In this document: one piece after another, positions 23,666 to 32,109 of the stretch
Layout: each line of letters begins with the position of its first letter
Numbering within the stretch: position 1 is the stretch's first letter
From: an uncultured Eubacteriales bacterium
GTDB taxonomy: Bacteria; Bacillota; Clostridia; Christensenellales; CAG-138
Direction: 5' to 3'
NCBI GenBank assembly: GCA_902802805.1
Contig: CADCNE010000011.1
Span: 1 to 55,549 of the forward strand
DNA length: 55,549 bases
Translations under genes and position numbers: made by a program
Notes under the pieces: model-generated
Databases searched by the model: none
What the model was told of the DNA's origin: nothing
What the model saw: the letters and a program-made list of their open reading frames with translations, nothing else

Positions 23666-25497
23666 AGGATTATCCCATTTTGCAACAACTGAACGGACCC
23701 GCTGACCTGCAGGCCCTGCCCGAGGAAAAGCTGCCCGCTTTAGCTGAAGAGGTACGGGGCTATATGGTGGACTGCGTGTCGAAAAACGGCGGTCACCTGG
23801 CGGCCAGTCTGGGGGCGGTGGACCTGATCATCGCCCTGCATCGGGTGTATACGGACGAGAAGGATCGGCTCATCTTCGACGTGGGCCATCAGGCCTATGC
23901 CCATAAGATATTGACCGGGCGGCGGGACGCCTTTGCGGACTTGCGCCAGGAGGGGGGCATCTCGGGCTTCCCCAAGCGGGAGGAGAGCCCCTACGACGCT
24001 TTCAACACCGGCCACGCCAGCACCTCCATCTCGGCGGCTCTGGGTATGGTGCGGGCAAAGAATCTGCTGCATGAGGCTGGTCATGTGGCCGCCGTCATCG
24101 GCGACGGGGCCCTGACCGGCGGCCTTGCCTACGAAGCCCTGGACGACGGGGGCGACAGCAAGCTCCCCCTGGTGGTGGTCCTCAACGACAACGAAATGTC
24201 CATCTCCCGGAACGTGGGCGCCATGAGCCGGAGCCTGTCCCGCCTCCGTGCCAGCAGCGGCTACAACCGTCTGAAGCGGTTCGTGGTCCGGGCTTTGGAA
24301 ACGGGCACGGTGGGCCGCCGCATGTCCAAGAATCTGGAGGGCTTCAAGAACCGCATCAAGCGGTTCGTGCTCCAGAACACCTTTTTTGAAGAGATGGGCT
24401 TCACCTATCTCGGACCCATCGACGGCCACGACATCCCTCAGATGATCGCCCTGCTGCGGGAGGCCAAGGCCCTGGAGCGGCCCGTGGTGGTCCACGTGAT
24501 CACCCAGAAGGGCAAGGGCTACAGCCTGTCGGAGCGGAATCCGGAGAAGTTCCACGGCATCGCGCCCTTCTCCCCGGAGACGGGGGCGGTGGCCGCCTCC
24601 GGTGCGCCTTCCTGCTCGCAGGTCTTCGGCGAAACGGTGTTGGAGCTCGGTAAAGAGGATGAGTGCATCGTGGCCATCACCGCCGCCATGCGGGACGGCA
24701 CGGGCCTCAGACCCTTCTTCGACGCGTTCCCGGACCGGGCTTTTGACGTGGGCATCGCGGAGGAGCATGCCCTCACCATGGCCGCCGGCATGGCGGCGGA
24801 GGGGTTGAAGCCGGTGGCGGCCATCTATTCCTCCTTCCTGCAGCGGGCCGTGGACCAGCTCTGCCACGATATCTGCCGCCAAAAGCTGCCGGTGGTCGTG
24901 GGCGTGGACCGGGCGGGCCTCGTGGGCCAGGATGGGGAGACCCATCAGGGCATCTACGATCCGGCGCTTCTGTGCGCCATACCGCATCTTTCCGTATATG
25001 AGCCGGCAACGCTTGCCGAGCTTCGCGCCATGGTCCACCTGGCGGTGGAGCGGGGGGAGCCCGCAGCCATCCGCTATTGCCGGGGCACCCTGCCCGAAGG
25101 CGGGGACGAGGAGCCCGTGACCTACGGGAAGTGGGTCACCCTCCGGCCTGCCGCGGACGTGGTCATCGTCGCCGCCGGCCCCCTGGTCGAGATTGCCCGT
25201 CAGGTAGCGGAGGAACAGGATTGCGGCCTGGTGGAGGCAAGGTTTTATAAACCTTTGGACTATGCGCTGCTGGACGATCTCAGAAAGCGGGGCTGCAAGC
25301 TGGTGGTGGCCGAGGAGAACGTGGCGGCTTTGAGCCTGTATGTGGCGGCTTATTGCCCGGAGCTCGTCGTCCGGCCCCTGTGCCTGCCCGACGGGCCCAT
25401 GCCCCAGGCGACGGTAGCACGGCAGCGGACCCTGGGCGGCGTGGATGCGGCGGCCATGACCCGGGCTGTAAGGGAGCTGAGAGGTATCCATGGATAA
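23662..25497 (+). CDS. dxs: 1-deoxy-D-xylulose-5-phosphate synthase
   Basis: A 611-residue thiamine-diphosphate enzyme condensing pyruvate and glyceraldehyde 3-phosphate, the first step of the MEP isoprenoid pathway. The ThDP/Mg motif GDGALTGG is at 147-154 with the closing NDNEMSIS, GGHLAASLGAVDL and DVGHQAYAHKILTGR are in the first domain, and EEHALTMAAGMA near 367 holds the catalytic Glu of the pyrimidine domain. The transketolase C-terminal domain is complete. It overlaps ispA by 4 bp and tlyA by 8 bp. Confidence 0.97.
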   Translation: MKDYPILQQLNGPADLQALPEEKLPALAEEVRGYMVDCVSKNGGHLAASLGAVDLIIALHRVYTDEKDRLIFDVGHQAYAHKILTGRRDAFADLRQEGGISGFPKREESPYDAFNTGHASTSISAALGMVRAKNLLHEAGHVAAVIGDGALTGGLAYEALDDGGDSKLPLVVVLNDNEMSISRNVGAMSRSLSRLRASSGYNRLKRFVVRALETGTVGRRMSKNLEGFKNRIKRFVLQNTFFEEMGFTYLGPIDGHDIPQMIALLREAKALERPVVVHVITQKGKGYSLSERNPEKFHGIAPFSPETGAVAASGAPSCSQVFGETVLELGKEDECIVAITAAMRDGTGLRPFFDAFPDRAFDVGIAEEHALTMAAGMAAEGLKPVAAIYSSFLQRAVDQLCHDICRQKLPVVVGVDRAGLVGQDGETHQGIYDPALLCAIPHLSVYEPATLAELRAMVHLAVERGEPAAIRYCRGTLPEGGDEEPVTYGKWVTLRPAADVVIVAAGPLVEIARQVAEEQDCGLVEARFYKPLDYALLDDLRKRGCKLVVAEENVAALSLYVAAYCPELVVRPLCLPDGPMPQATVARQRTLGGVDAAAMTRAVRELRGIHG

Positions 25498-26311
25498 AAA
25501 ACGTTTGGATGTACATATGGTGGAGGCGGGCCTGGCCCCTTCCCGGGAACGAGCCCGGGCCATGATCATGGCCGGGGAGGTCTTCGTTAACGGCCAGAAG
25601 GCGGAGAAGGCCGGGATGGAGGTGCGTCCGGACGACGTTGTGACCATACAGGAGGACCCCATCCCCTTCGTGAGTCGGGGCGGCCTCAAGCTGGACAAGG
25701 CCCTGAAGGTGTTTCCCCTGACGCTGAAAGACAAGGTGTGCCTGGACGTGGGCGCATCCACCGGCGGGTTCACGGACTGTATGCTCCAAAATGGGGCGAA
25801 GCATGTCACCGCTCTGGACGTGGGCTACGGCCAGCTGGACTGGAAGCTTCGCAACGATCCCAGAGTCACGGTCATGGAACGCCGCAACGCCCGCTTCATG
25901 GAGCCCGCCTGGTTCGATGGCCTCTTCGACTTCGCGTCCATCGACGTTTCCTTCATTTCCCTGAAGCTGATCCTGCCGCCCCTCAAAGCCTGTTTGAAGC
26001 CCGACGGCCAGGTGGTGGCCCTCATCAAGCCCCAGTTCGAGGCAGGCCGGGGCCAGGTGGGCAAGAACGGCGTCGTTCGGGAGGCGTCTATTCATAATGA
26101 TGTATGTATAAACATTATTCGGTTTGCACAACAGTCTGGATACAGCGTGGAGGACCTTTCCTTTTCACCCATCACAGGCCCCAAAGGAAACATAGAGTTT
26201 CTGCTGTTTTTGCGGAATGAGGGCGAGATGAGACCGGTCGAAGTTGACGATTGGGCGCAAAAAACGGCCCGGATCGTGTCGGATGGTCATAAATTTCACA
26301 TAAATTGTTAA
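25490..26311 (+). CDS. TlyA family rRNA 2'-O-methyltransferase
   Basis: A 273-residue protein. An S4 RNA-binding domain (RLDVHMVEAGLAPSRERARA, residues 4-60) is joined to an FtsJ-like methyltransferase with motif I LDVGASTGGFTDCML near 85 and ALIKPQFEAGRGQVGKNG holding the catalytic Lys. Family members methylate 16S/23S rRNA ribose or act as hemolysin-like proteins. Position between dxs and nadK is standard in Clostridia. It starts 8 bp before the dxs stop. Confidence 0.93.
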   Translation: MDKKRLDVHMVEAGLAPSRERARAMIMAGEVFVNGQKAEKAGMEVRPDDVVTIQEDPIPFVSRGGLKLDKALKVFPLTLKDKVCLDVGASTGGFTDCMLQNGAKHVTALDVGYGQLDWKLRNDPRVTVMERRNARFMEPAWFDGLFDFASIDVSFISLKLILPPLKACLKPDGQVVALIKPQFEAGRGQVGKNGVVREASIHNDVCINIIRFAQQSGYSVEDLSFSPITGPKGNIEFLLFLRNEGEMRPVEVDDWAQKTARIVSDGHKFHINC

Positions 26312-26330
26312 AAAATTATTCATATCTGTA

Positions 26331-26359
26331 TTGAAATTTCGGAAACTATACTGTATAAT
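26331..26359 (+). promoter_or_regulatory. Promoter of nadK
   Basis: TTGAAA (26331-26336), 17-bp spacer, TATAAT (26354-26359). The longest open frame of nadK begins inside this -35 box, which shows that frame start is not used. Confidence 0.78.
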
Positions 26360-26390
26360 ACATCTGCAGTATTCATCCGAGGGTAAGGTT

Positions 26391-27173
26391 TTGTATCTAT
26401 TCTTTGCGGCGAATCCTAAAAAACCGGCCACTTTCGACGCGAAAAAACGCATGATGGATGCAGCGGCAAGCTCCGGTTTTTTATGCGCTGAGCTGGAAGA
26501 GCGGGCCCCCGTTGCCGGGGAGGACGGCATCCTCATCGTCATCGGCGGCGACGGCTCCATCATCCGGCATGTGCCGGTGGCTATGACAGCCCGGATGCCC
26601 ATCCTGGGGATCCACTTCGGTCGCGTGGGCTTTCTGACGGAGCTGACGGAGGAAGGCTTTTTGACGGCTCTTCCGCGGCTCAAGGCGGGGGACTACCGTC
26701 TGGAGCGGCGGGCCATGCTGGATTGCGAGGTCAGCACGGGGCGCATTTATCGGTGTCTCAACGACGCGGTGCTCTACAAGCTCTCCTTCTCCGGCGTCAC
26801 GGAGATCGACGTGCGCATCGGCGGCAGGAGCGCCTGGACGGTGAGTGCGGATGGGGTCATGGTCTCCACGCCTACAGGCTCCACCGGCTACAATCTGTCG
26901 GCCGGCGGCCCCATCGTGCCGGAGGGGCTGGACGCCATGGTCATCACGCCCATCTGTCCCCACAAGCTCCATGTACGGCCCATCGTGGTCCGGAGCGATA
27001 CCGAGGTGGAGCTGGTGGAGCATGACGACGGCATGGCGGCCATGGACGGTCAGCGGGTGTGTCGGGTGGCCAAAGGGGAATCTTTGAAGATCACCGGGTC
27101 GAAGGAGAGCGTCTCCTTCATCCGGTTCCAGCAGATGGATCTTTACAGCCGCATACAGGAACGGCTGACATGA
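26391..27173 (+). CDS. nadK: NAD(+) kinase
   Basis: A 260-residue protein, ATP-dependent kinase making NADP from NAD. The GGDGSI motif lies near residues 52-57 and the glycine-rich TPTGSTGYNLSAGGPIV, the second signature, near 162-178. The proposed start is TTG 26391, giving a typical N-terminus (LYLFFAANPKKP); it is preceded by GAGGGTAAGG, and the frame further upstream overlaps the promoter. The gene thus has its own promoter although it follows tlyA in the same direction. It ends 58 bp before argR. Confidence 0.93.
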   Translation: MYLFFAANPKKPATFDAKKRMMDAAASSGFLCAELEERAPVAGEDGILIVIGGDGSIIRHVPVAMTARMPILGIHFGRVGFLTELTEEGFLTALPRLKAGDYRLERRAMLDCEVSTGRIYRCLNDAVLYKLSFSGVTEIDVRIGGRSAWTVSADGVMVSTPTGSTGYNLSAGGPIVPEGLDAMVITPICPHKLHVRPIVVRSDTEVELVEHDDGMAAMDGQRVCRVAKGESLKITGSKESVSFIRFQQMDLYSRIQERLT

Positions 27174-27231
27174 ACGTGCAGCCGCATACAAAAGCGGCGG
27201 ATATAGACTTGAAACGAACGAGGCGGAAACT

Positions 27232-27681
27232 ATGAAGACGAAACGACATGCCATGATCATCAAGATCATCGCTTCCCGGGATGTGGAGACCCAGGAGGAG
27301 TTGGCGCGGCTCCTGGGCGAACAGGGGTTCCAGGTCACCCAGGCCACTGTCTCCCGCGATATCAAGGAGCTGCGGCTCATCAAGGTCCTCACCAGCGAAG
27401 GCCGCTATAAGTATGCCACCGTGGAGAAGGCTGAGTCCGATCTGCAGGAGCGGTTCATCCGCCTGTTCTCCAACTGCGTGATCTCCGTCACCAACGCGGG
27501 GAACCTGATCGTGATCAAGACCATCTCCGGCAGCGCCTCCGTGGCCGGGGAGGCCATCGACTCCCTGAAGTGGCCCGAGGTCGCCGGTTCCATCGCCGGG
27601 GACAACACCATCTTCGTGGCCATCCGGGAGGGCAAGAACACCGCCGAGATCATCAAGCGTTTCCAGAAGATGATGAAATAA
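27232..27681 (+). CDS. argR: Arginine repressor
   Basis: A 149-residue ArgR/AhrC protein. The N-terminal winged helix contains TQEELARLLGEQGFQVTQAT and VSRDIKELRLIKV; the C-terminal domain (NLIVIKTISGSASVAGEAID, GSIAGDNTIFVAIR) forms the arginine-binding hexamer core. It has GAGGCGG upstream of the ATG. No arginine genes are nearby; an argR-recN pair is standard in Bacillota, so this copy may regulate distant targets. No clear ARG box was found in front of it. Confidence 0.95.
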   Translation: MKTKRHAMIIKIIASRDVETQEELARLLGEQGFQVTQATVSRDIKELRLIKVLTSEGRYKYATVEKAESDLQERFIRLFSNCVISVTNAGNLIVIKTISGSASVAGEAIDSLKWPEVAGSIAGDNTIFVAIREGKNTAEIIKRFQKMMK

Positions 27682-27695
27682 AGGAGCAAAGAAGC

Positions 27696-29369
27696 GTGCT
27701 CAGGCACTTGACCATATCCAATATCGCATTGATCGATAAGCTCTCCCTGGACTTCGAGGAGGGCTTTTCTGCACTGACGGGCGAGACCGGCGCCGGCAAA
27801 TCCATCCTCATCGAGGCAGTGGGCCTGGCCCTCGGGGAGCGGGCCTATCGGGAGAGCATCCGCACCGGTGCCCAGAAGGGGGCGGTGGAGGCCCTGTTCA
27901 CCGTGAAGGAGGGCACGCCTGCGGCGGAGTACCTGCTGGATCAGGAGCTCTACGACGGGGAGGAGGTGGTCCTCTACCGGGAGCTGTATATGAGCGGCAA
28001 GAGCGTCTGCCGGATCAACGGCACCCTGGTCAGTGCGGCGGAGCTGAAGACTGTGGGGGATATGCTGGTGGACATGCACGGCCAGCACGCCCACCAATCC
28101 CTGCTGAACGAAAAGACTCACCTGGGCCTGCTGGACGCCTTCGCGGACAGCGACGGGGACGGTCTTCTCAGCCGGATGCTGGAGGAGCGCAGATCAGCCC
28201 TCGAAGCCCGCGCCGCCCGGGAGAAGCTGCAATCGAGCCTCAAGGAGCGGGCCAGGCGCCTGGATGTGATCGCCTATGAATTGAAGGAGATCGACGGCGC
28301 GTCCCTGGAGTCGGGGGAGGAGGAGCAGCTGGAGCTTCGGAAAAAGCAGCTCCAGAACTTCGCCGCCATCGAGGAGAACCTGCAGGCCGCCTACGACGCC
28401 CTCTATGAGGAGCAGGGAGCCCTGGGCAAGGTGGCGGACGCCAAGCGGTGCCTTTCGGCTCTGGGCGAATACGGGGAGGAATATGAGGCCGCAGCTCGGC
28501 AGACGGAGGAGGCCTACTACACTTTGGAGGACGTGTCCTACACCCTCCGAGACGCTTTAAACGGCCTGTCCTTTGACCCCGAGACCCTGAACGAGATCGA
28601 AAGCCGTCTGTTTCTCATCGAGCAGCTCAAGCGCAAGTACGGCGCGAACATAGAGGAGATACTGGCCTACGCCGACGGCCTGCGGGCGGAGCAAACGGAG
28701 CTTCTGGGCGGCGAGGATCGGATGGCCGAATTGGAGCAGGCGGAGCGGGACGCCGTGGCCGCCTTCACGGCCGACGCCCGGGCCCTGTCCCAGCGCCGAA
28801 AGGAAGCCGCGCAGCGGCTGAAGATCGCCATCGAGACGAACCTGAAGGACATGGGCATGCCCTTCGCCTCTTTCTCTGCGGGATTTGCTCCCGTAGACCC
28901 CGAAGCTCTGGCCGAGAATGGCATGGACGAGGTCGCCTTCCTGTTTTCCGCCAACAAGGGCGAGCCCGAAAAGCCCCTTGCTCGCGTGGCCTCTGGCGGC
29001 GAGGTGTCCCGGGTCATGCTGTCCTTCAAGGCGGCGCTGTCCGGAGCGGACGCCATCGACACCCTGATCTTCGACGAGATCGACACGGGCATCTCCGGCC
29101 TCATCGCCAACGCCGTGGCCAGGAAGATGCAGGAGCTGTCCAGGACCCATCAGCTCCTCTGCGTCACCCACCTTGCCCAGATCGCGGCCCGGGCGGATCA
29201 GCAGTATTACATCTACAAGGAGACGGTGGGGGAGACCACCCGTTCTGCGGTGAAGCCCCTTTCTGAGGCGGAGCGCCCGTGTGAGCTCGCTCGCATCATG
29301 GGCAGCGTCAACGATCCCCTGGCCATCCAGCACGCCAAGAATCTGCTGCGGAGCGCTCGGGAGAGCTGA
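27696..29369 (+). CDS. recN: DNA repair protein RecN
   Basis: A 557-residue SMC-like ATPase. Walker A GETGAGKSIL is at about 29-38, the ABC signature VASGGEVSRVML near 430, and LIFDEIDTGISG is the Walker B/D-loop region; a long coiled coil separates the halves, with DMHGQHAHQSLL at the base. It starts at GTG 27696 with AAGGAG 10 bp upstream; the frame is open further upstream inside argR. RecN acts early in double-strand break repair. In most spore-forming Clostridia recN is followed by spoIVB and spo0A; here neither follows. Confidence 0.95.
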   Translation: MLRHLTISNIALIDKLSLDFEEGFSALTGETGAGKSILIEAVGLALGERAYRESIRTGAQKGAVEALFTVKEGTPAAEYLLDQELYDGEEVVLYRELYMSGKSVCRINGTLVSAAELKTVGDMLVDMHGQHAHQSLLNEKTHLGLLDAFADSDGDGLLSRMLEERRSALEARAAREKLQSSLKERARRLDVIAYELKEIDGASLESGEEEQLELRKKQLQNFAAIEENLQAAYDALYEEQGALGKVADAKRCLSALGEYGEEYEAAARQTEEAYYTLEDVSYTLRDALNGLSFDPETLNEIESRLFLIEQLKRKYGANIEEILAYADGLRAEQTELLGGEDRMAELEQAERDAVAAFTADARALSQRRKEAAQRLKIAIETNLKDMGMPFASFSAGFAPVDPEALAENGMDEVAFLFSANKGEPEKPLARVASGGEVSRVMLSFKAALSGADAIDTLIFDEIDTGISGLIANAVARKMQELSRTHQLLCVTHLAQIAARADQQYYIYKETVGETTRSAVKPLSEAERPCELARIMGSVNDPLAIQHAKNLLRSARES

Positions 29370-29377
29370 TCCTTTTC

Positions 29378-29869
29378 ATGGCAAACCTTATCACAGGCAT
29401 ACGCGTATTGGCGAGCGTCGGGCTGCTGTTCTACCCGGCGCTTTCTCCGTCCTTTTTCGCCCTGTATCTGCTGGCTGGCCTTACCGATATGATCGACGGC
29501 CCCGTGGCGCGAAAGACCCATACCGCCACCGCCTTCGGCGCAAAGCTGGACACCTCGGCGGATATACTCTTTGCGGCGGTGTGCCTTGTCAAGCTTCTGC
29601 CGGTTTTGAACATCCCCCTATGGATGTTTATCTGGATCGGTCTCATCGCCCTCATAAAGATCATGAACATCGTCTCCGGCTTCGTGATACGGAAACGCTT
29701 TGTTTCCGTCCATACACCTATGAACAAAGCGACAGGAGCGCTTTTGTTTCTCCTGCCGCTGACGGTCTCCTGTATTGATTTGAGATATACAGCGCCCATC
29801 GTCTGCGCTGTCGCCACCTTTGCCGCCCTTCAGGAGGGCCATCTCATTCGAACGGGACGCAGGGAATAG
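29378..29869 (+). CDS. CDP-alcohol phosphatidyltransferase family protein
   Basis: A 163-residue membrane protein with several hydrophobic helices and the family signature in TDMIDGPVARKTHTATAFGA followed by KLDTSADIL, fitting D-x2-DG-x2-AR-x8-G-x3-D-x3-D. Such enzymes transfer phosphatidyl groups from CDP-diacylglycerol to an alcohol, for example glycerol-3-phosphate (PgsA). The protein is shorter than PgsA and the acceptor is unknown. It lies 8 bp after recN and converges with the PII-like gene, leaving no space for a terminator. Confidence 0.85.
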   Translation: MANLITGIRVLASVGLLFYPALSPSFFALYLLAGLTDMIDGPVARKTHTATAFGAKLDTSADILFAAVCLVKLLPVLNIPLWMFIWIGLIALIKIMNIVSGFVIRKRFVSVHTPMNKATGALLFLLPLTVSCIDLRYTAPIVCAVATFAALQEGHLIRTGRRE

Positions 29870-29877
29870 AGGGATGC

Positions 29878-30546
29878 TTATCTGTCAGACGGCTGCGCTA
29901 TCCCGAATCCGGCGAGCTCGCTGACCGGCAACGAGAAGGCGATCGCGCCCGCTTTGGTGTCGGGGCCGGCCTGTTCGATGATGGCCTTCATGATGGCGGC
30001 CTTCTGGCTGGCGGCGGACACGATGAGGATGACCTCCTTCTCCGCGGCGATGGAGACCTTGTAGAACTTTTCCGCGTTCTTGCTCCCGGTGCCTAAGCCG
30101 TGGATCACCGTGCCGCCCCGGGCTCCGGCGGAGCGGGCCGCATCCATGACCTGGTCCGTGGCGCCCTGGTTGGCGATGATCATGATGAGCTCGTAATCAT
30201 AGTTGAGGGTGGGCAGGCCCTTTACGTTTTGCCCGTTGGATAAGAATGCCAATGTCTTGCTGCCTCCTACGCTCTTGATGGGGACTGAGACGGTGATGCC
30301 GTTGCCCGGCGCGTCGATGTAGAGCCGTTTTCGCTGTTCCTGGATGAGCTGCTTCGTCTGTTCGGGACTGGCCACGGTTATGAACAGCCGCCGGTCCTTG
30401 GATTCCATGCCCAACAGATCCAACATGCTCTTTGTGGCCGTGCCCCGGCAGGGAATGGAAAGGACGATGGGCAGGCCCATCTCCTCACAGAGCTTTTGCA
30501 TGATGTTGGCCCCCAGAGGGTGGACCACAGAGATCACATAGTTCAT
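29878..30546 (-). CDS. Tandem PII-like signal protein linked to DUF1538
   Basis: A 222-residue protein made of two PII-like ferredoxin folds. The second half is clearest: IMIIANQGATDQVMDAARSA, then TVIHGLGTGSKNAEKFYKVS and AAEKEVILIVSAASQKAAIM, which match the core strands and the GTG turn of PII. The first half (NYVISVVHPLGANIMQKLCE) is a diverged copy. The T-loop uridylylation site is not recognisable. The ATG at 30544-30546 has GGGAGGTG upstream and overlaps the DUF1538 stop by 4 bp, so it probably senses a nucleotide or metabolite for that membrane protein, by inference from PII-transporter pairs. Confidence 0.8.
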   Translation of the reverse strand: MNYVISVVHPLGANIMQKLCEEMGLPIVLSIPCRGTATKSMLDLLGMESKDRRLFITVASPEQTKQLIQEQRKRLYIDAPGNGITVSVPIKSVGGSKTLAFLSNGQNVKGLPTLNYDYELIMIIANQGATDQVMDAARSAGARGGTVIHGLGTGSKNAEKFYKVSIAAEKEVILIVSAASQKAAIMKAIIEQAGPDTKAGAIAFSLPVSELAGFGIAQPSDR

Positions 30547-31992
30547 GCAGCCACCTCCCAAAGCTCAATGATATCCGCTTCGCCGTAGATCTCCGCCCGA
30601 GCTGCACGCCGTCGTTCCTGAATGGCCGCCCGGACGCCCAGCAGCTGGATGGTGATGAGGGGCATCATGGCCACCATGGCTACGATCCCGAAGGCGTCGG
30701 AGAGAACGTTGCCCCCAAGGGCACTGCTGGCGCCGATCATGAACTGCAGCATGAAGGCGGCGGTCATGGGCCCCGAGGCCACGCCGCCGGAGTCAAAGGC
30801 GATGGCAGTGTAGATGTCCGGCACGAAAAAGGAGAGGGCCAGGGAGATGACGTATCCGGGGATCAGGAAGTAGAGCAAAGATAGCCCTGTCAACACCCGC
30901 AGCATGGACACGCCCATAGCGAGGGCGATGGCTACGGACAGGCCCAGCTGGATGGATCTGCCGGAGATAGCCCCGGAGCTCACCTGCTCGATCTGCTTTC
31001 GCAGCACCTGTACCGCCGGCTCCGCGGAGATGATGAACCACCCCAGCAGCATACTGAGCGGCACCATGAAATACCGCAGCGGGCCCTGGGTCAACGCCGT
31101 GCCAAGAACGCTGCCTAACGAGGCGAAGCCCACGTTCACCCCCGTCAAAAACAGCACCAGGCCCAGATACGTGAAACCGACGCCCATCAGGATCTTCCAA
31201 AAGCTCCGCCGATTCATGTGGAAACTGATGATTTGGAACACCAGGAAGATGATCAGGATGGGCAGCAGGGCTATTGCCGTTTCCTTTAGATATTCAGGCA
31301 GAGCAAACAGATACGAATACCCCAGCGCCGTGGTGGTCTCGTGGGCAGTGATAACGGAGGATACAGCGCCCTCTCCCTGGCCGTAAAAGAGGCTCAGCAC
31401 CAGCACCGAAAGGATGGGCCCTACGGAGCAGAGGGAGACCAGGCCGAAGCTGTCGGACTCCGCGTTGCTGTCGCTTCGGATGTGGCTGACGCCCACGCCC
31501 ATGGCCAGGATGGCGCAACACCAGTCCGTAGAGGCCCAGCAGCAGATACCGGAGCTTCACGCCGGTGAGGATGCGGAACATGGCCAGAGCCAAAAACAGC
31601 CCAACGCCTGCGCCTACCACGATGAGCAGCACTACGGTGTCGATGTGGGGCACGGAGTTTGCAAGGACCTGCAGATCCGGTTCGGAGACCGTCACCGCCA
31701 TGCCCAACACGAAACTGACGATCAGGATCAGCGGCAGCTTCCTGGATTTCGTCAGGGTGGAGCCGATCTTGCCGCCGATGGGGCTCATGGAGCTTTCCGC
31801 ACCCACGGTGAACAGGCCCATGCCCGCCACCACGAACAGCGACCCTACCAGGAAGGACAGCATGTGCCCCGTGGGCAGCGGCGTCACGAAAAGACACAGC
31901 AAACACACGATGACCAGGATGGGCAGCACCGAATTGATGCTCTCCTGCACCTTGTCCGCGATCATAGCCTTTTGTTTATTCAACTCGTTCAT
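30543..31992 (-). pseudogene. DUF1538 membrane protein with internal deletion and frameshift
   Basis: The N-terminal half (from ATG 31990-31992) has DUF1538 helices (SINSVLPILVIVCLLCLFVT, GMGLFTVGAESSMSPIGGKI) and reads in one frame up to LRYLLLGLYGL near 31520. The C-terminal half continues in another frame as AILAMGVGVSHIRSDSNAES to 30543 and holds a full second repeat with IAFDSGGVASGPMTAAFM. The matching block of the first repeat is missing at the junction (about 31515-31525), roughly 30 residues by comparison of the two halves, plus the frame change. Upstream TATACT (32002-32007) lies only 9 bp before the ATG and no ribosome-binding site is seen, so the mRNA may be nearly leaderless. Function of the family is unknown, probably a permease. 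Confidence 0.8.
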
Positions 31993-32052
31993 GTCAAACA
32001 AAGTATACTATAGCCGAAAGAAAAAGGAAAGATGAGAAAAGCAAGTTTTCTG

Positions 32053-32081
32053 TTGCGTCAAAATGGCCGGCTATGTATAAT
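32053..32081 (+). promoter_or_regulatory. Promoter of queA
   Basis: TTGCGT (32053-32058), 17-bp spacer, TATAAT (32076-32081). The open frame of queA extends upstream of it, but the transcript cannot include that part. Confidence 0.75.
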
Positions 32082-32109
32082 AGGGAGGAATCTGCTGCAG
32101 AGGTGTATT

